Positions 33,686-46,309 of a DNA stretch of 64,000 nt are shown in pieces (the stretch's first letter is position 1; the number at the start of each line of letters is the position of its first letter). Where the stretch lies: the NCBI GenBank assembly GCA_007922195.1, contig ML682005.1:24421632-24485631 (forward strand). The letters are read 5' to 3'. A program made the translations under genes and the position numbers. Source of the DNA: Podocnemis expansa (Eukaryota; Chordata; Testudines; Podocnemididae). The notes beneath the pieces were generated by a model, which made no database searches, was not told the DNA's origin, and saw only the letters and a program-made list of their open reading frames with translations.

Positions 33686-34807
33686 ATGGCATGAAATTTA
33701 ATTCACTTTAATGTTTGTTGCTTCGCTCACGCAGCCTGCCTCCACTTACACCGCTCCCTACCCCCCAGTTAGAAGACATGAGTACCAAAGAGACAGAGCT
33801 CAACAGGCCATGCTTCCTGTTGTATGGTATGTATCATAACTAAGGCATTTAAAGGGCCTCAGCTGGCATCACAGCTCTTTTGTAAGAGGCGGGCATGCCC
33901 TGGGGGCTTGGACAGCCATGGACTGAGCCAGCTTGGTTGTGTCTCACTGGTGGGAGGGACAGGCAAATTCCCTACAAAGCACTTCAGATGGCTACAGAAA
34001 AGGAAATGAGAGTCCAGCTAGGCAAAAGGCTGGCACAAGCCAAGCAGAAAGCTGAGCAAGAAAGTTAAAACTCCAGGCTGGGACCTGGGAGACACAGAAG
34101 GACCCAGAGTTAAAATCTAAGCAATCCACAGAAGACTGCAGCACACTAAATGAGCAGATCTAGCTGGTCAGCACAGGGCCTTGAGCCCAAACCAGGTGTC
34201 ATGTGTGAGCCAGGAGTCCTTTAATGGTCCACAGGAAAGGGATGTACAAGCCCAACATGAGCCTTAGCTAGCTCAGCCATGGGACTACAGGCTGAGGCAG
34301 ATTCCCAGGTAAGGATTTTTGTGTTAAAAAATGTTTTTTGGATCTTTTAGTTTGAACAATAGTGATGCTGCAAGAGGTGGCTGTAAGGGCGTGAGCTGAC
34401 CCGGGGGGGGGGGGGGGGGGCTGAATGCCTGGAAGAGAAACCCATTGGTATGAGCATCGTCGGGGTGAGGAGTGTAGAAGCCTAAAGAGAGCTGCTACAC
34501 CATAACTGGCCCCTAGGGGGAGCCTAGCAGTGGTTGGACTGTTATGCAGCGTTAATGCCCCTCTGAGTTTACGCTCTAAATAAGTGTTCTCAGTCACTCT
34601 ATGGAACCTTAATCTAAATGGGTGCCTTTTAGACACATATGTAACCAGATAAATGACCGAAGTAGTATGGGAAGGTGGCAGTATGCCTCCTAGTCATGTT
34701 TCCCCCCCCCCCTCTAAAATGTCTCTGAAATAATAGGTAATCTATATTTAACTTATGGTCAAATTCTGGTGTGGGTCAGAGTCAGTGGTTAAAGGGGCCA
34801 TTGACAT
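33686..34807. other. Non-coding; 18-base G run
   Basis: No gene recognised. G run at 34403-34420. Confidence 0.4.
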
Positions 34808-34810
34808 TAA

Positions 34811-35052
34811 GGTTATGTCTCTGCCACAGCTGGGATAGAGGCCATCCAGCCAACGTAGAGAGACGTGCACTGGCAGGTGTTGAGGTAGCATGCTAAAAAA
34901 AAAGAGCACTGGGCCTATTGCTGCACAGGTGCATCCGAGCTCAGGGGCTAGCTTGAGCCGCCACCGGGGCAGCAGTGTGCATACAACTCTTTGTAGCATG
35001 CCAGCTTGAGTCTGTCTGCATGGGGGGTCTCAGCTGCCCTGTAGACATACCC
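34811..35052. mobile_element. Non-autonomous DNA transposon (M6) with TAA duplication
   Basis: Ends GGTTATGTC / GACATACCC. TAA is duplicated at 34808-34810 and 35053-35055. The interior lacks the TTTCGAAA words, so it belongs to another family with similar ends. TAA duplication fits PIF/Harbinger. Confidence 0.7.
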
Positions 35053-35055
35053 TAA

Positions 35056-38000
35056 ACAGGCCTTATGGAATGATTTTTCTGTTGCTGCAGTCTTGCACAC
35101 ATTGACCAAAAGACGCTGCATGCGACTAAAATACTCTAAGCAACCTTTTTAATAATGGCTGCTGATTTTGGGAAATCAGTTTGTGATACCTAGGGCTCAA
35201 TTTGCAGACGTGGTGGTCACCTGCAAAGGGACCTGCTCTGCTTGTAGCTGACATACTTGGCGCACCTGAAAACTTAGGCCCAAGATGTCTCAAGCTGGCC
35301 TTCCAAAATCAGTACCCACTTTGAAAATGTTGGTCTTTAATGGCCAGGGTGATAAAGGATAAAATAATGCAATGCATAGACAGTGAGAAAGTGTCTCATG
35401 TATGGAATCTAAAAACGGCTTTGCTATTAACTCAGTTGGCAGTTCTTGCTATAGCTCTTGGTGAAACAGCATTAGGAAGAGAAAGCAAACACAGAGCTGA
35501 AGGTGATCATCCAGTACAACAGTCCCTCAATAATAATAATATAGCCAGGAAATGTAAATTCTGAGAGAGCAGAAAAGTATTCTGAGATTATTTACTGGCA
35601 GCATATCATGATTTTATCTTGACGTCTCTGCTAGTCGCTGAGGCACTCTTTTAGCATGTAAGAAAGGAAGATGAGCATAAACCACTAAAAAAAAAATCAG
35701 TTATCGAAACCTTATTTTTAAGCATAATGGAAAACGGTAATCTCAGCTACATTGATGTGGTACCAGATAGCAAATACTGGTCTTTTAATGGGCACCACTG
35801 TACAACACAAGGAGGAGAAAAATGAGGTTCTGAGAGAATGAACCAGGAGACAGACAGGCAACGTGGGGCAAAGTCACATGACTGCTGCAAAGACACTAGT
35901 GAGACTATCCAAGGTGGGGGGTTGGGAGGCAGAGCTCACACTTTAGTACTTGACTCTATTATAAGTACAAATGGCTGCGGGTTTGGTTTTGGTTTTTTTT
36001 TTTTTTTGGTATTGTGCGCTATGCTAAGCAGCTGTAAGATACATTATTATTTGACGCCAATTTAGATAACTTTTAGGAGAATGGAGTGTGTACCTGTGAA
36101 ATGGGGCCTATCTTTAGCACACTCATGTGGTTTTTAACTAAAATAAGACTTTTTTTTTGAAAATACAGGATAGTGTGAAACATTGGGTAAAAGAATGTTT
36201 CAACCCTCACTCCACCGTGCATGAAATTTCTGCTCAGCTTTGTGAAGCCAGAATTAGGCTCACTAAACCTGATGTTTAACCATGCTCGCTCTCACTCTAT
36301 GTTTGTCTCTGTAGCTTTAAATATATTGGTTGGGAGGTTAAAAAGCCGCACATAGTGATTTCCTGAATAATCTGCATAGAATTTATATATAAACTTTGGT
36401 GATCTAGGCTCTAGAAAAAATCAGTGTCTGTGGTTTGCCAATAATATTTGCCCACAAATGGACTGGCCTGATTTATGGACATCATGGCTTGCATTGTGCA
36501 AGCTTTCCCTACATGCAATGATCTTAACTGCCAATTAGCCTGTTATTTTCAGTGTTGGGATGCTCCTGAGCAGCCACTGGCAAAAGGTAGATCACATATG
36601 TTCACCTCTGAGGACCATGCTACATCAAAGACTTAATGAAGATGTGAGCTAGATGCTGCAGAGGTGAGATTAATGTTTTGATTCATCACCTGTATCCCCC
36701 AACTTATTTTTGACTGATAAAGGTTAATCCTAATGTCATTGCTACATATAGATCAGAACATGCAAGCAGGTCTAGGAGAACAGTTGAAACCATCAGTTCA
36801 GTCTATGGATATAATAAAAATGCCAAACTAAATAATGAGCTATACTAAGACAATAGAATAGAATCATCATGCTATATTGTTCATACAGCACTGAGTGACT
36901 AAACCATAGTGCATTAAGGGTAGCTAAAAGTTGCTAGACTCAACCTTTTGTCTTCAGGTCTTCTATTTAATTCTGGAACAGGAACTACCTAGACAGCAGT
37001 GTCTGAGCCTTGCTACAGTGCTCAGTCCACCTAAAGTGACATTTTGTAGGCAAGGGATTAGTTTACTTTCCACATCATTTCAACCCTGGCATCTCAGCTG
37101 AGAGTGCTAAAGTTACCAATTAGTGCCAATTGCGTTAATGTGTTTGTGACCTGTTACAATTGTCCTTTGGCCACAGTAGCCCCTGTTCAGTTCACATGAC
37201 TATATAAATACATGTCTATACTGAAAAATGCAGCATCGATTGCCATGGATTGATGCAGTGGAATCAATTCAGCATCCAGCGTAGACCCACTCAATCAGTC
37301 CTGGGAGCTGCTTTCCTGTTGATGCAGTAACTTCATCCCTCCAAGTGGAGTAACGCTGCATCAGTGGGAGAATACTGCCAGCCAACGCACCCAAGTGAAG
37401 TCAGTGTGGGAAGTCAAAGTAACTAAGTTGACAGAAGATATGAAATAATGCATAGCTCTTGTTGACTTAGCCCTGCTGTGAAGCCTAGGTCTAAGGTAGT
37501 GGGTGAACTCCTCCTAATAAAAGGCTTAGTTTTGGCCACTTTTTACGTAAGAAAAATCACCATCACCTAGAATGTGCACTTTTAAAGAATAATGATGGCT
37601 CAGTTTATAAAATATTTTTCACAAACTTCTGTAGATGGTATATGTCAGGGCCAGCTAAGAGGCTATGCATGGACCTTAGGTGCTATGCCAGCAGTGAGGG
37701 CTCACCAGGGCCTAGGATGCCCATCTGGACTTGGAAGACTAGGTAAGATGAAAGTTGCTGCAGCAGAACTACCATCCTCAACTTCCTTTCTGGTGTGGTA
37801 ACTTAAACTTTTATTTGGGCTTCACTGATATTGCATGTGACCAGAATAGCTTAAAATTGCTATAACAGAACCAAGGGTTTGGCCTGTTATGTCCAAGTGA
37901 ATGTGCGTGGATAGTGTGAGAAATGGAAAAAAACCCCAACATGAATACAACCTTTTGTACATGAAAATAAGCTAGAGCTATTACAGGTATTTCATTCAAA

Positions 38001-39757
38001 GGACAACACATGTATGGAATACATTCCCAGCACAAGTCCTCAAACAACTGAGCGTAAGATACTGGAGAGCCAGATGTTTTTATTGAAAGAGAGGATGACG
38101 AGGAAACGTGCCAAAGCAGAAGTTTGAGCCCAGTGGCCTTTTCCTGTAATAAAAAGTTAATTCCAAGGCACCACATGTTGCCTGTTCCTTTCATTGTTGT
38201 TTGTTTCACATATGGTAGAAGACACTTAACAGCAGCAATTAAAAGCTCAACCAGCCTCCTTGTTGTTGCACTGGTAAGTTTCTAAGACTGTTTGCAAGAT
38301 CGGCAATTAGAGATATATTTTGCTAAACGAGAAAGTAATTTAATCACGAAAACAAGAACCATGCCTTTAGACTTTTCTCCCTTAGTGGTTACAAAATTGG
38401 AACTTCAGCTCCTTCAAGCTACTTTATTCAAAAAGTGCATCTCTGAACGATTCTCTCGTTCGTAAGGCCTGTTGCTCTTTATGCTGACATTTCATTCAAT
38501 GGCTATAATTCAGACAAATCCAGGCAGGACTTTCAGCACCAGTGTCAGTAACTTTCCACATGTCTTTCCATAGGGGGAAGACAAAGAGAAACGCTTCCAT
38601 GGCTCAGTAACTATTGCTAGTAGCCTATAGAAGCACCAGGTTGGCTTTCCTCACACAGGCCTCACCTTCCATCATACGACTCATCCCACCTGTGCACAGG
38701 ATGAGCAAACAAGCTTTGTACAGGTGAAGTACATTTAGACTGGGAGCAGGATGTGGAGTAGCTGCATAGCTCTTACTCCAGCTCAAGGCTGGAGTTTAGA
38801 CTCACAGGCCAAATCGCTGGTTCCTCCCTAATTGGTCCCCATACAGGCCGGTGCGTGGAGTTTCACTTTATCATGTGCACCAGCCAACGTCCCTCCACAT
38901 AGCTGCCCATTCTCAGGCAGCAGACCAACGATAGCTTTGTAGCGTTGGAGTGTACTGCAGCCAGCATCCCTGCTGCTGGAGCCTGAATTTCACTGCACAC
39001 CTTTGAAAGGAAGAGTTATAATAACTAATAACCTCAAATGCTTTGACTGTGAGAATGACTTCTAGCTACAAGGATGGACAGGCACAAATAGCATGGTCAC
39101 TAGGCTGCTATGGAAGGAAAGCCAGCCACCCCTGAGTGGGAGTACAGGCTATGCTCCCTGCTGCGGCTGGCTTGCTTCACTGGTCAGTGTGGAGTGAGGG
39201 CATGCGTACAGTCCCATCATTGTAGAAGCTAGCACTATTTAGTCACTGGGACAGGTGAGCCCAGTGACTGGTTGCTCACAACACACCAATTTGAATCCAT
39301 TTATATTCCCCTGGCCATGTGGCCTCAAAACCCTGCACTTCAGTACAAGACTATTCTGGATTGACTTACCAATTTCCACTTAGACAAAAAAGCAACCCTC
39401 TGACTATTTAACTCATTGGTACTACTGAATCCAAGCGAAAGGGCCTGATTTTTGTTTAATCACTTATACGTGTGCAAGTAATGTGCTCCCTGATCAGCAC
39501 TGTCTGCTCAGATGCATCTCTCACTCCCTATGCCAGGGTCAAATGACTGCATAGGGAGCATGGCAAGAAAGCCACCCACAAAAAGTAGCTGTATGCCAAG
39601 AGTGGGTCTGCAAACCCCCCAAATTAACACCACAAACATTTTGTAAGTAGTGATGCTGATTACTGATGGATCAATCGGTAACTTCTGGAGTTCCACAAGG
39701 AAACTAATAGATGCAATTTCTGTCAGTTTCTCTTATTTATCTCACATAAATTTGCTT
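35056..39757. other. Non-coding, no gene recognised
   Basis: 4.7 kb without a supportable exon. 37205-37490 may be another decayed DNA transposon (ATGTCTATACTG at the left), but its right end is not convincing. Confidence 0.4.
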
Positions 39758-40251
39758 GGCTATGTCCACACGTACATCGTTATTTTGAAATAAGTTCTTT
39801 CGAACTGTGTTATTTCAAAATAAAGCCCTTATTTTGAAATAAATTAATTCGAATAAAGGGACAAGCTCAAAGTGAAATAGCACGTCCAAACATAGGACTT
39901 GCTATTTCACTTTGGGAGAGGGGGACCATGGGAGGTGTGGCAACATGGCCCCCTCCTGAGGCCATGCTCCCACCCAATACAGGCTAAAAAGAAGGCACCC
40001 TGGGAAGGAGAAGGGCAAAAGTGTTATTTATTTCAAAATAACATGTCCAAACATTGTTATTTCAAAATAACCATTTTGAAATAACAGTTGTTTAGATTTA
40101 AAGTAAGTTAAAGCTGTTTTGAAATGACAGCTCTTATTTTGAAATGACAGAGTCCATCATTTCAAAATAAGAATACGCCATGTGGATCTAATCTCTTTTA
40201 TTTCAAAATAACCAGTGTTATTTCAAAAGAAAAGAGATGTGTGGACATACC
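39758..40251. mobile_element. Palindromic non-autonomous DNA transposon (M7) with foreign core
   Basis: Ends GGCTATGTCCACACG / GATGTGTGGACATACC. The arms are TTTCAAAATAA words. The centre (about 39909-40020) is unrelated, including ACCATGGGAGGTGTGGCAAC ATGG, which also occurs reversed in M8. No clean target duplication (CTT vs CCT). Confidence 0.75.
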
Positions 40252-40261
40252 CCTCAGGACT

Positions 40262-40440
40262 TGATCCAAAGGGGCAGCCATGTTAGTTTAGTTCAGTAAA
40301 ACACACAAGGAGCCCTATGGCACTTAAAGACTAACAATTTATTTATTGCATGAGCTTTTCTTGGAGAAAATCCCACTGTCAGATGCTTTGAGGATGGGGG
40401 AACTTATAGAATGGGAGGAAATAAATGCAGGGAAGTTTCT
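40262..40440 (-). mobile_element. Penelope-like element, family A (copy A9)
   Basis: Reverse orientation: GGCAGCCATGTTAGTTTAGT, CAAGGAGCCCTATGGCACTT, HHR core, then GATGGGGGAACTTATAGAAT. Confidence 0.75.
40348..40386 (-). ncRNA. Compact hammerhead-ribozyme-like motif (copy A9)
   Basis: Stem I GCAT/ATGC is intact. CTGACAG, stem II GTGGGA with a damaged partner, AAAA, then GCTC. Confidence 0.5.
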
Positions 40441-41995
40441 CTGTATTGACTACAGCACACAGAAATGAGCCTTAAACCTAGAAGAGGAGAAAAACTGATC
40501 TCTTCTGTCTTATCTGGCTAGGTTTGCTACTAACGAAGATAAACTGGACCCTGTATTTGTATACAGCTGTTGTGGTAAAGGCCCTGTAATCATTTCATGT
40601 TAAAGATTATTTAGTCCATCTATGAAAAAAGTAGCAGCTGTTTAGCAAGTCTAAAAAGGCTGTCAAGTTCATTTTGCAGCTAAGTTTTTCACCTGTAAAT
40701 AAGTGCTTGTTAAGGAGGAAAAGGGACAGCAGCGGTCAAAATAAGCTGATTGGCTGGTATATTTTGGAAATATTACACACCAGCTATATTTCACACCCCA
40801 GCACCTTATTCTTTACTTTAGAAAAGGGAAACACACTCAATGGACCAATGAATACATGAAGGTTAGATGTATCTCCTATTATGTCAGCCAGTCCCTATGC
40901 TGTTTGTATTATTGAGTCACATGGCGTGAGGAAGAACTAGACATAAGCTGAAGAGTAAATTGCTCCACACCAGTCTTTTTAGCACAACCAAAAATCTTGC
41001 CAGCCTTCTAGAACAACACCCACCTTTTCTTTATGGGATATGAAAAAATCAAATAGTCTTCCAGTGTGTTCCAGTCACCAACTGATTTTATTGTTACAAT
41101 ATAATGAAGCAGTTTTTGTTGTGCACTTTGGTGTCCAATATGTGCTGCTAGTGTATAGAATGGAACCGACAACATTTTCCTGGAAGCACTGAATAGAGGG
41201 CAAATGTGCTGTAATTTCAATAATGCTGTTTTTATAAAGCTCTGCATTAAAATATGCCAATAAAGTTACAATTCTCTTGTCAGCTGAAAGTTATCTTGTA
41301 TTTTGTGTCCTCTGGTGACTGACTATATATAATAAATAGCCACTAACTACAGGAATGAATATGATCCGTTGATCTTACCTCTCCTGTGGCTATCTTTATT
41401 ATAAAAACTTTTCCCATTTTGTGTAAAGAGGAAGAAGGAAAAAAAACTTTTAAAATGACTTTGCAACATGTGCTTTATTTTAAGTCATTACTGAATCAAA
41501 ACTACACAGTATAACCTTTTAACATACCCTACCCAGTCAATGATTTTTTTCTCAGAAATTGATTTTTTAACATGGAATTAAACCTACATTGCAATCATAA
41601 CTTTTCATGCTACAATGTTCTCTAATGAACTGTTTATGTCACCAACAATAGTGATTTAAGAAAAGGCCATTTTTCAAGCTCATATGTACTTCTAGATTTG
41701 GGAACTTAAAAAACCCGTCTTGGATGTAAAAATGTAAATTGGAATATGTAAACATTTTTGTATTCCTGAAACACTGGAAGAAGAATATCAGATAACAGCA
41801 AAACCATTGCCTTAAATCATCAAAATGGGAGAAAAGCATGTTGTGGGAAGCAGAGAAAAGAACACACTGTTCAGTCTTCAAAGGGATATAAGAAATGAAA
41901 CAGCTCCTTAGTCATTCAGTTGGCTTTTGTGTCTGTGTGTTGGCAAGCAATAATTGTGGGAAGATAACCCAGCAGAAACCAGTATTTCACCAACA
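40441..41995. other. Non-coding, AT-rich, downstream of PIEZO2
   Basis: No gene recognised. Part may be PIEZO2 3' UTR if a distal polyadenylation site such as 41474-41479 is used. Confidence 0.4.
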
Positions 41996-42001
41996 TTTAT
42001 T
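41996..42001 (-). promoter_or_regulatory. Candidate polyadenylation signal for PIEZO2
   Basis: On the minus strand this is the first AATAAA hexamer after the PIEZO2 stop codon, giving a 3' UTR of about 0.7 kb. A further AATAAA lies at 41474-41479. Which one is used cannot be decided from sequence. Confidence 0.3.
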
Positions 42002-42696
42002 AAGGTTTAACTAAGGGCTAAAACCAAGTTGTGTTTTGTTTTCCTGAGAAAAGTCATTGATGTTTCATGGAAATGTCTCCTGGGACTGTACAAATAAAAT
42101 AAGGCAATTAAAGTGTGTCACTTGTTTTCTTTTTGCTTACTGAAGGTTGTCCATAGAATCTTCGGTATATCTAAACCTCTTCATTTCTAAAATCAGATAT
42201 GGCTAACATTTCGTCAACTCCCACCACGGCCTTTTGGGTTTGTTGTGCTGCAGGCTAGTCAGATACTCATTAGTGTATCTCAAAAGTCAGTGACGTACAA
42301 TAGCATATTGCACAAACTGTATCACTCCAGAAAAGGTCCAGTGAAGTTGTCTGAGGGATCCTTCCTTTTTCTTTAAGGATAGGAATTAACATCTGGAAGA
42401 TTAACTTACTCAGACAAGGATCCATAACATTTGGTTGATTAAATTACAAAGCAGGGTCCCCTGATTTTAGAGGAGTGGACATTTAGGGAGAAAAAAAGTC
42501 AAACCAACCAATGTTCTTCACCATTAATCCTTAATTTGAAAGGCAGCAAGGATTCTGAAGGAAGTAGCTTCCAGGATTCAATCCATGAAAAATCATTGCT
42601 ACCTAGCTATAAAAGGCTTAGCTCTTTAGGAGAATATTGTGCTTTTTTAAAAATTCAAATGAAGTCAACTTGATTTGCAGTGTGATGCCAAAGAGC

Positions 42697-42949
42697 TCAA
42701 TTAGTTTTTTCCCTAGTCCATTTGATCATAGTCTCTGGTGAACGGTACAGGAATATTAATTTGGCGTATAGGTCTTCCTCTAGTTCCAGTTCTCCAGTCT
42801 CTCTTACTAAGAAAATGTCAGTACATAGCTTCAAGATACGGTCCACATTTGGTAGTTCTTCAAACATGATGGAGTGAGAGATTCCACTGAAGAACTCACG
42901 GACAAACTTCCCTATCACCAGGACAACTGAGGCATAAAGTCCCATGATG
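42697..42949 (-). CDS. PIEZO2: PIEZO2 terminal exon: inner helix and C-terminal domain, with stop codon
   Basis: The coding part of the last exon is 253 bp and encodes residues 279-361 followed by TGA. It holds the rest of the inner helix (IMGLYASVVLVIGKFV, 279-294), then the cytoplasmic constriction MFEELP (306-311) and PNVDRILKLCTDIFLVRE. It ends in SPETMIKWTREKTN. The C-terminal EKTN is the PIEZO2 form as I know it; PIEZO1 ends EKE. The acceptor is TCTTGTTTTGCAG|CATCAT, phase 2. The same frame stays open upstream through 335 bases of the intron, but that part does not look like PIEZO and the splice join to the upstream exon is exact, so the boundary at 42949 is preferred. The 3' UTR continues below 42697. 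Confidence 0.96.
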
Positions 42950-44027
42950 CTGCAAAACAAGAGACAAAAGAGTTCAGAGATCTTTTTTCCCCTCAGATGA
43001 TTATATATCCACATATAGGTGACTGATGATAAAACTAAAGTGCTGATGGGTTTATGAAACCTGACCAGTTCTACCAAATAGTCTATGTTACATGGTAGGA
43101 ATAACAAGGTAAATATAGTTAATCTACAGAAGTTGAAATCTAAAGATGTCTCAAAATCATTTCTAAAGATGTTTTTAAAACTGTATGCAATTAAAATCAT
43201 AAAGGGACTAAAGTCCCACACGATGTGGAAAATGGGCTGATAAGAGGAATCTTCCTGGGGACCCTCTATTGCAGGTTCCCCCAAATCATTTCTGATAGGA
43301 AAGCCTCCAGCACTTTCGCCTTTCTGCTAAGATTTCTCTACCAGATCTTGCAGATCCCTGAGATATGCTGTGTAGACTAGGATTAACCATAACTCTGTAC
43401 CAGGTCAGGGGCCGCTTGCCTTCCCTCTGGGACCAGGCAGCTATGCTGACAACGCTTTCTTTGTTGGCTGCTCCCTTAGGAATGCCCCATGAAGGCATAT
43501 TCCACAACATGAAGGAGATCAGCAGAAAAGCCTCAGACTGTGTTAATTTTCTTATTCGGTTATGGGAGAAGACCAAGTATGTCCTCTCTTCGGCCTTGTC
43601 CCTCTCTTCATACCAGCTGTGGGTTCCTGACCACAGAAGGTTCTTTTGCAAGGTAAGTGACAAGATGGTAATACAGAAACAAATATTAATCGTGGTGCAG
43701 GACCCTCTACACATGTATCTTGTGGGAGGGGAGGAAAAGAAGCTCCATGTGATTACAGGATATGCCCAGGATAACCTGATGCTCTACCTATCAAAACTAC
43801 TGGAAATCCTGGCCCAAAAGACCTTAATCCTCACAGAATCAGGAAATTTACTCCCTTGTTGTGGGGCTACTGCCAGCCCTGCTCCTCTTTGATTTATTTG
43901 AGGTATGTGTAATATTCTTAACTGTTACAATAAAACTATAAAACCCTGACCACAGGAGACAAATTTTTCAGTTCAACTTTAATTATTTCTGGTAAAACTG
44001 ATTTTTACATAGAAGATTCTCTCTTAC
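42950..44027 (-). other. Last PIEZO2 intron, unusually open on both strands
   Basis: This is the 1,078-bp intron between the last two exons. The minus frame that leads into the last exon is open for 335 intronic bases (to 43284). A minus frame is open at 43286-43714 and a plus frame at 43365-43892 (175 codons). None of the three translations resembles a family I recognise. The minus frames start at non-ATG or internal codons. An old retroelement fragment is possible, but no diagnostic motif is visible. Confidence 0.4.
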
Positions 44028-44205
44028 CCATAGCCAGCCAAGAATCCAAGACTTGGAGGGCTAACTTTGTCACTGAATACAAAGAGTTCAAGACTTTCTT
44101 CCTGTCTGTATCTTTTCCCAAGCTGATTGAGAACCCACCATTCATGAACCTCATCTGCAGATTCATTTTTAATTAGAGAAACAGTGATGTTTTCCATCTT
44201 CCCAT
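44028..44205 (-). CDS. PIEZO2: PIEZO2 penultimate exon: end of cap and start of inner helix
   Basis: This 178-bp exon completes codon 219 and encodes 220-277 plus two bases of codon 278. After a variable stretch (GKMENITVSLIKNES) it carries EWWVLNQ and ends FSDKVSPPSLGFLAGYG, the almost invariant PIEZO sequence leading from the cap into the pore-lining inner helix. The acceptor is TTTTCTCTGTTAATAG|ATGGGA and the donor is TATGG|GTAAGA. It enters in phase 1 and leaves in phase 2. The split Gly codon (GG + C) joins the last exon to read GYGIMGLY. Confidence 0.95.
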
Positions 44206-44569
44206 CTATTAACAGAGAAAACATTAACAGAAAAATAAGCATGTTGTCGATAAGTCAAACTTGTTAGGATCAGTTGCTTATTAATATGAAAAGGGACAGT
44301 GCAACCTAAAAATAAATCAATTCATACACTTTTTAGAACCCATTTTAAAATAGTTCATAGAGTAGTTTTCTTGCCTTTTACAGTTTGTGTTTTCCCTTTT
44401 TTTTTTTTTGGATTGTCTTTTTAATTTTTTTCCCACATAATCAGATAGCTACTGGTCATCTATATACAGTTATAAAATATGGCCAACATTTTAAAACTTG
44501 CGTGCAAATGTCAGGCGATTGCCATATTTAGGGACCTAAATAAATGAGGCAGGTGTTGGAGGCAGTAAC

Positions 44570-44820
44570 TGGGGGGCCAGGCATTTGGGGGGGCAGTAGC
44601 TGGGGTGTATGAAGGGGCCTGGACCTGCACAAGTGGGGCCTGGACATGCTTGAGGGGGCCCTGGAAAATTAGGAGGGTTCCAGGCCCCCCAAAACTATAC
44701 TTTGACCCCTGGATATTGGGGGCAGTAGCTGGGGTGGGTGAAGGGGGCCTGCACCAGCATGAGGGAGGCCTGCCAAGTTAGGAGGGTTCTGGGGCCCCCT
44801 AAATTATACTTTAACCCCTG
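44570..44820. mobile_element. GC-rich hAT-type element, partial and internally duplicated (C3)
   Basis: Two consecutive units, to about 44711 and to 44820, each run GGGGGCAGTAGCTGGGG ... AGGAGGGTTC ... TACTTT(A/G)ACCCCTG. This is the right end of the C2/C4 family, repeated. It lies in the intron between the second- and third-last PIEZO2 exons. No left end is seen. Confidence 0.65.
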
Positions 44821-45583
44821 CACATGCTGTGTCCCCAGATTGTTCCGTATCAGCTGGAAGGACAGAGTGCTAAAATGTCTGTCAGCAGTGCATCGGGGCA
44901 TTACTCAGAGAGAATGAAGGAAAGAGGCTGGGGCTAGTGTGTACCTTAACTGTATATTTCATGAGTTTCAGAGGTTTCTGTACAGGTGCACTGAAAAGGT
45001 ATGAAACACTGCCAACCAACCCACTGCATTAGTAAAGTTGTTAAATCCTGTAGAAAGAAATAATTCAATGACTAATACTATGGGGCTTTGATCCTTGGTG
45101 GCCACTTACGAACTACCCTAACGTTAATACTAATTACTATTATAATAATAAACGAAACATCATGCAGATATCTTAATATGAATTTTGATGACTGACTTCA
45201 GGTATCAAAGTTTAAAAATGTTGCTATTAAACTCTGTGCCTCCATTTTCCCCATTTGAAAAAATAAGGGCAAACAATGCTCCTGTGTCTTTTGCAAAGTG
45301 CTTTCACACCCTCAGTAAAACAGTCAATATTAGTACTCAGTGTTTAAATAAAGCTTTTCAGAGTTTGTCTTGTATGCGAGAGGCTGTTTTTCCTCCTTGT
45401 GAGAGGTGCTTGGTTGTCAGTCCTAAAACTCAATACCTGCTTTTTACCCACAGAACAGGTACAACAGCACAGAGCAGCAGTTCAGCCTCTCTTGACATAG
45501 TCCCATTATCGACTAAACAGCTTTGTGGTTTCACAGTAAAAACAAGAATATGCTGAGAGATATTCATAGCCTACAGTACATAC

Positions 45584-45663
45584 CTTTCCATAGCTGCTTT
45601 ATTGGTTTTGCCAGAGAATCACTAGGTGCCTTGATGTAGTATGGAAATATCATTTCTAGTAAC
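45584..45663 (-). CDS. PIEZO2: PIEZO2 exon (3rd from last): cap domain
   Basis: This 80-bp exon completes codon 192 and encodes 193-218 plus one base of codon 219: LLEMIFPYYIKAPSDSLAKP and then IKQLWK. The segment IFPYYIKAPS matches the conserved cap motif of PIEZO channels. The acceptor is TTTTTCTTGCAG|GTTACT and the donor is GGAAAG|GTATGT. It enters in phase 2 and leaves in phase 1, consistent with both neighbours. At 80 bp it is too short to stand out as an open reading frame. Confidence 0.9.
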
Positions 45664-46082
45664 CTGCAAGAAAAACATGCAAGAATAATTCCTTATTTTT
45701 GTATCTTTATAAATTCACTTAGACATCCCTCCTGGGCCACCACAGAATATTATTTCACTTGGAAGAAGGAGAGTACCTTACCGTAATTCTTGGTCTGGAT
45801 TCTGATCTGACATCTGTTTCAAACCAGTGTCACTCCATTGACTTTGATGGACTCACCAGTTATGTTCTGCCAATATTTTAGCATGATGTCCCATCCAAAA
45901 TTTCCCTATTCCTGTCATTAACCCTCAATGTTAGGTATTTTTGAACCCAGGGAAGCGTGTGGGAATTTGCAAAAAGTGTTCACTCACTGGTGATTGGCTC
46001 TTTTTGTCTCATCATTTTTCTGTGTGAGTTCATTTTAGAGCTCAGCCATTGTCCCGATTCATCCAAGTAGTTGCTTTCCGTA

Positions 46083-46300
46083 AAACAAATTCAGAGTCTG
46101 GTGGCACTTAAAGACTTACAAATTTATTTATTGCATGAGCTTTTATGAGAGCAAATCCCACTTCATTAGATGCTTTGAAGATGGGGGAACTTGCAGAATG
46201 GGAGGAAATAAATGCAGGGAAGTGTAACTCATGGGATCAGGTCACACTGTAACAGCAAATCAAAGCTGTTGTTAAAAGTCAGACACTGGGGAACAGCACA
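46083..46300 (-). mobile_element. Penelope-like element, family A (copy A10)
   Basis: Reverse orientation: GTGGCACTTAAAGACTTACA, HHR core, TTTGAAGATGGGGGAACTTG, GGATCAGGTCACACTGTAAC. It lies in a PIEZO2 intron and abuts a family-B fragment in the opposite orientation. Confidence 0.75.
46133..46173 (-). ncRNA. Compact hammerhead-ribozyme-like motif (copy A10)
   Basis: Stem I GCAT/ATGC is intact. CTAATGA (one change from CTGATGA), stem II GTGGGA, AAAA, GCTC. Confidence 0.5.
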
Positions 46301-46309
46301 CAGAGGAAG

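Noticed and set aside
39755..40254. Target duplication for M7
   Set aside because: The flanking triplets CTT and CCT do not match; shifting the ends by one base does not help.
42950..43284. Extending the last PIEZO2 exon upstream to 43284
   Set aside because: The extra 112 codons do not resemble PIEZO, and the acceptor at 42950 joins the penultimate exon to restore GYGIMGLY exactly.
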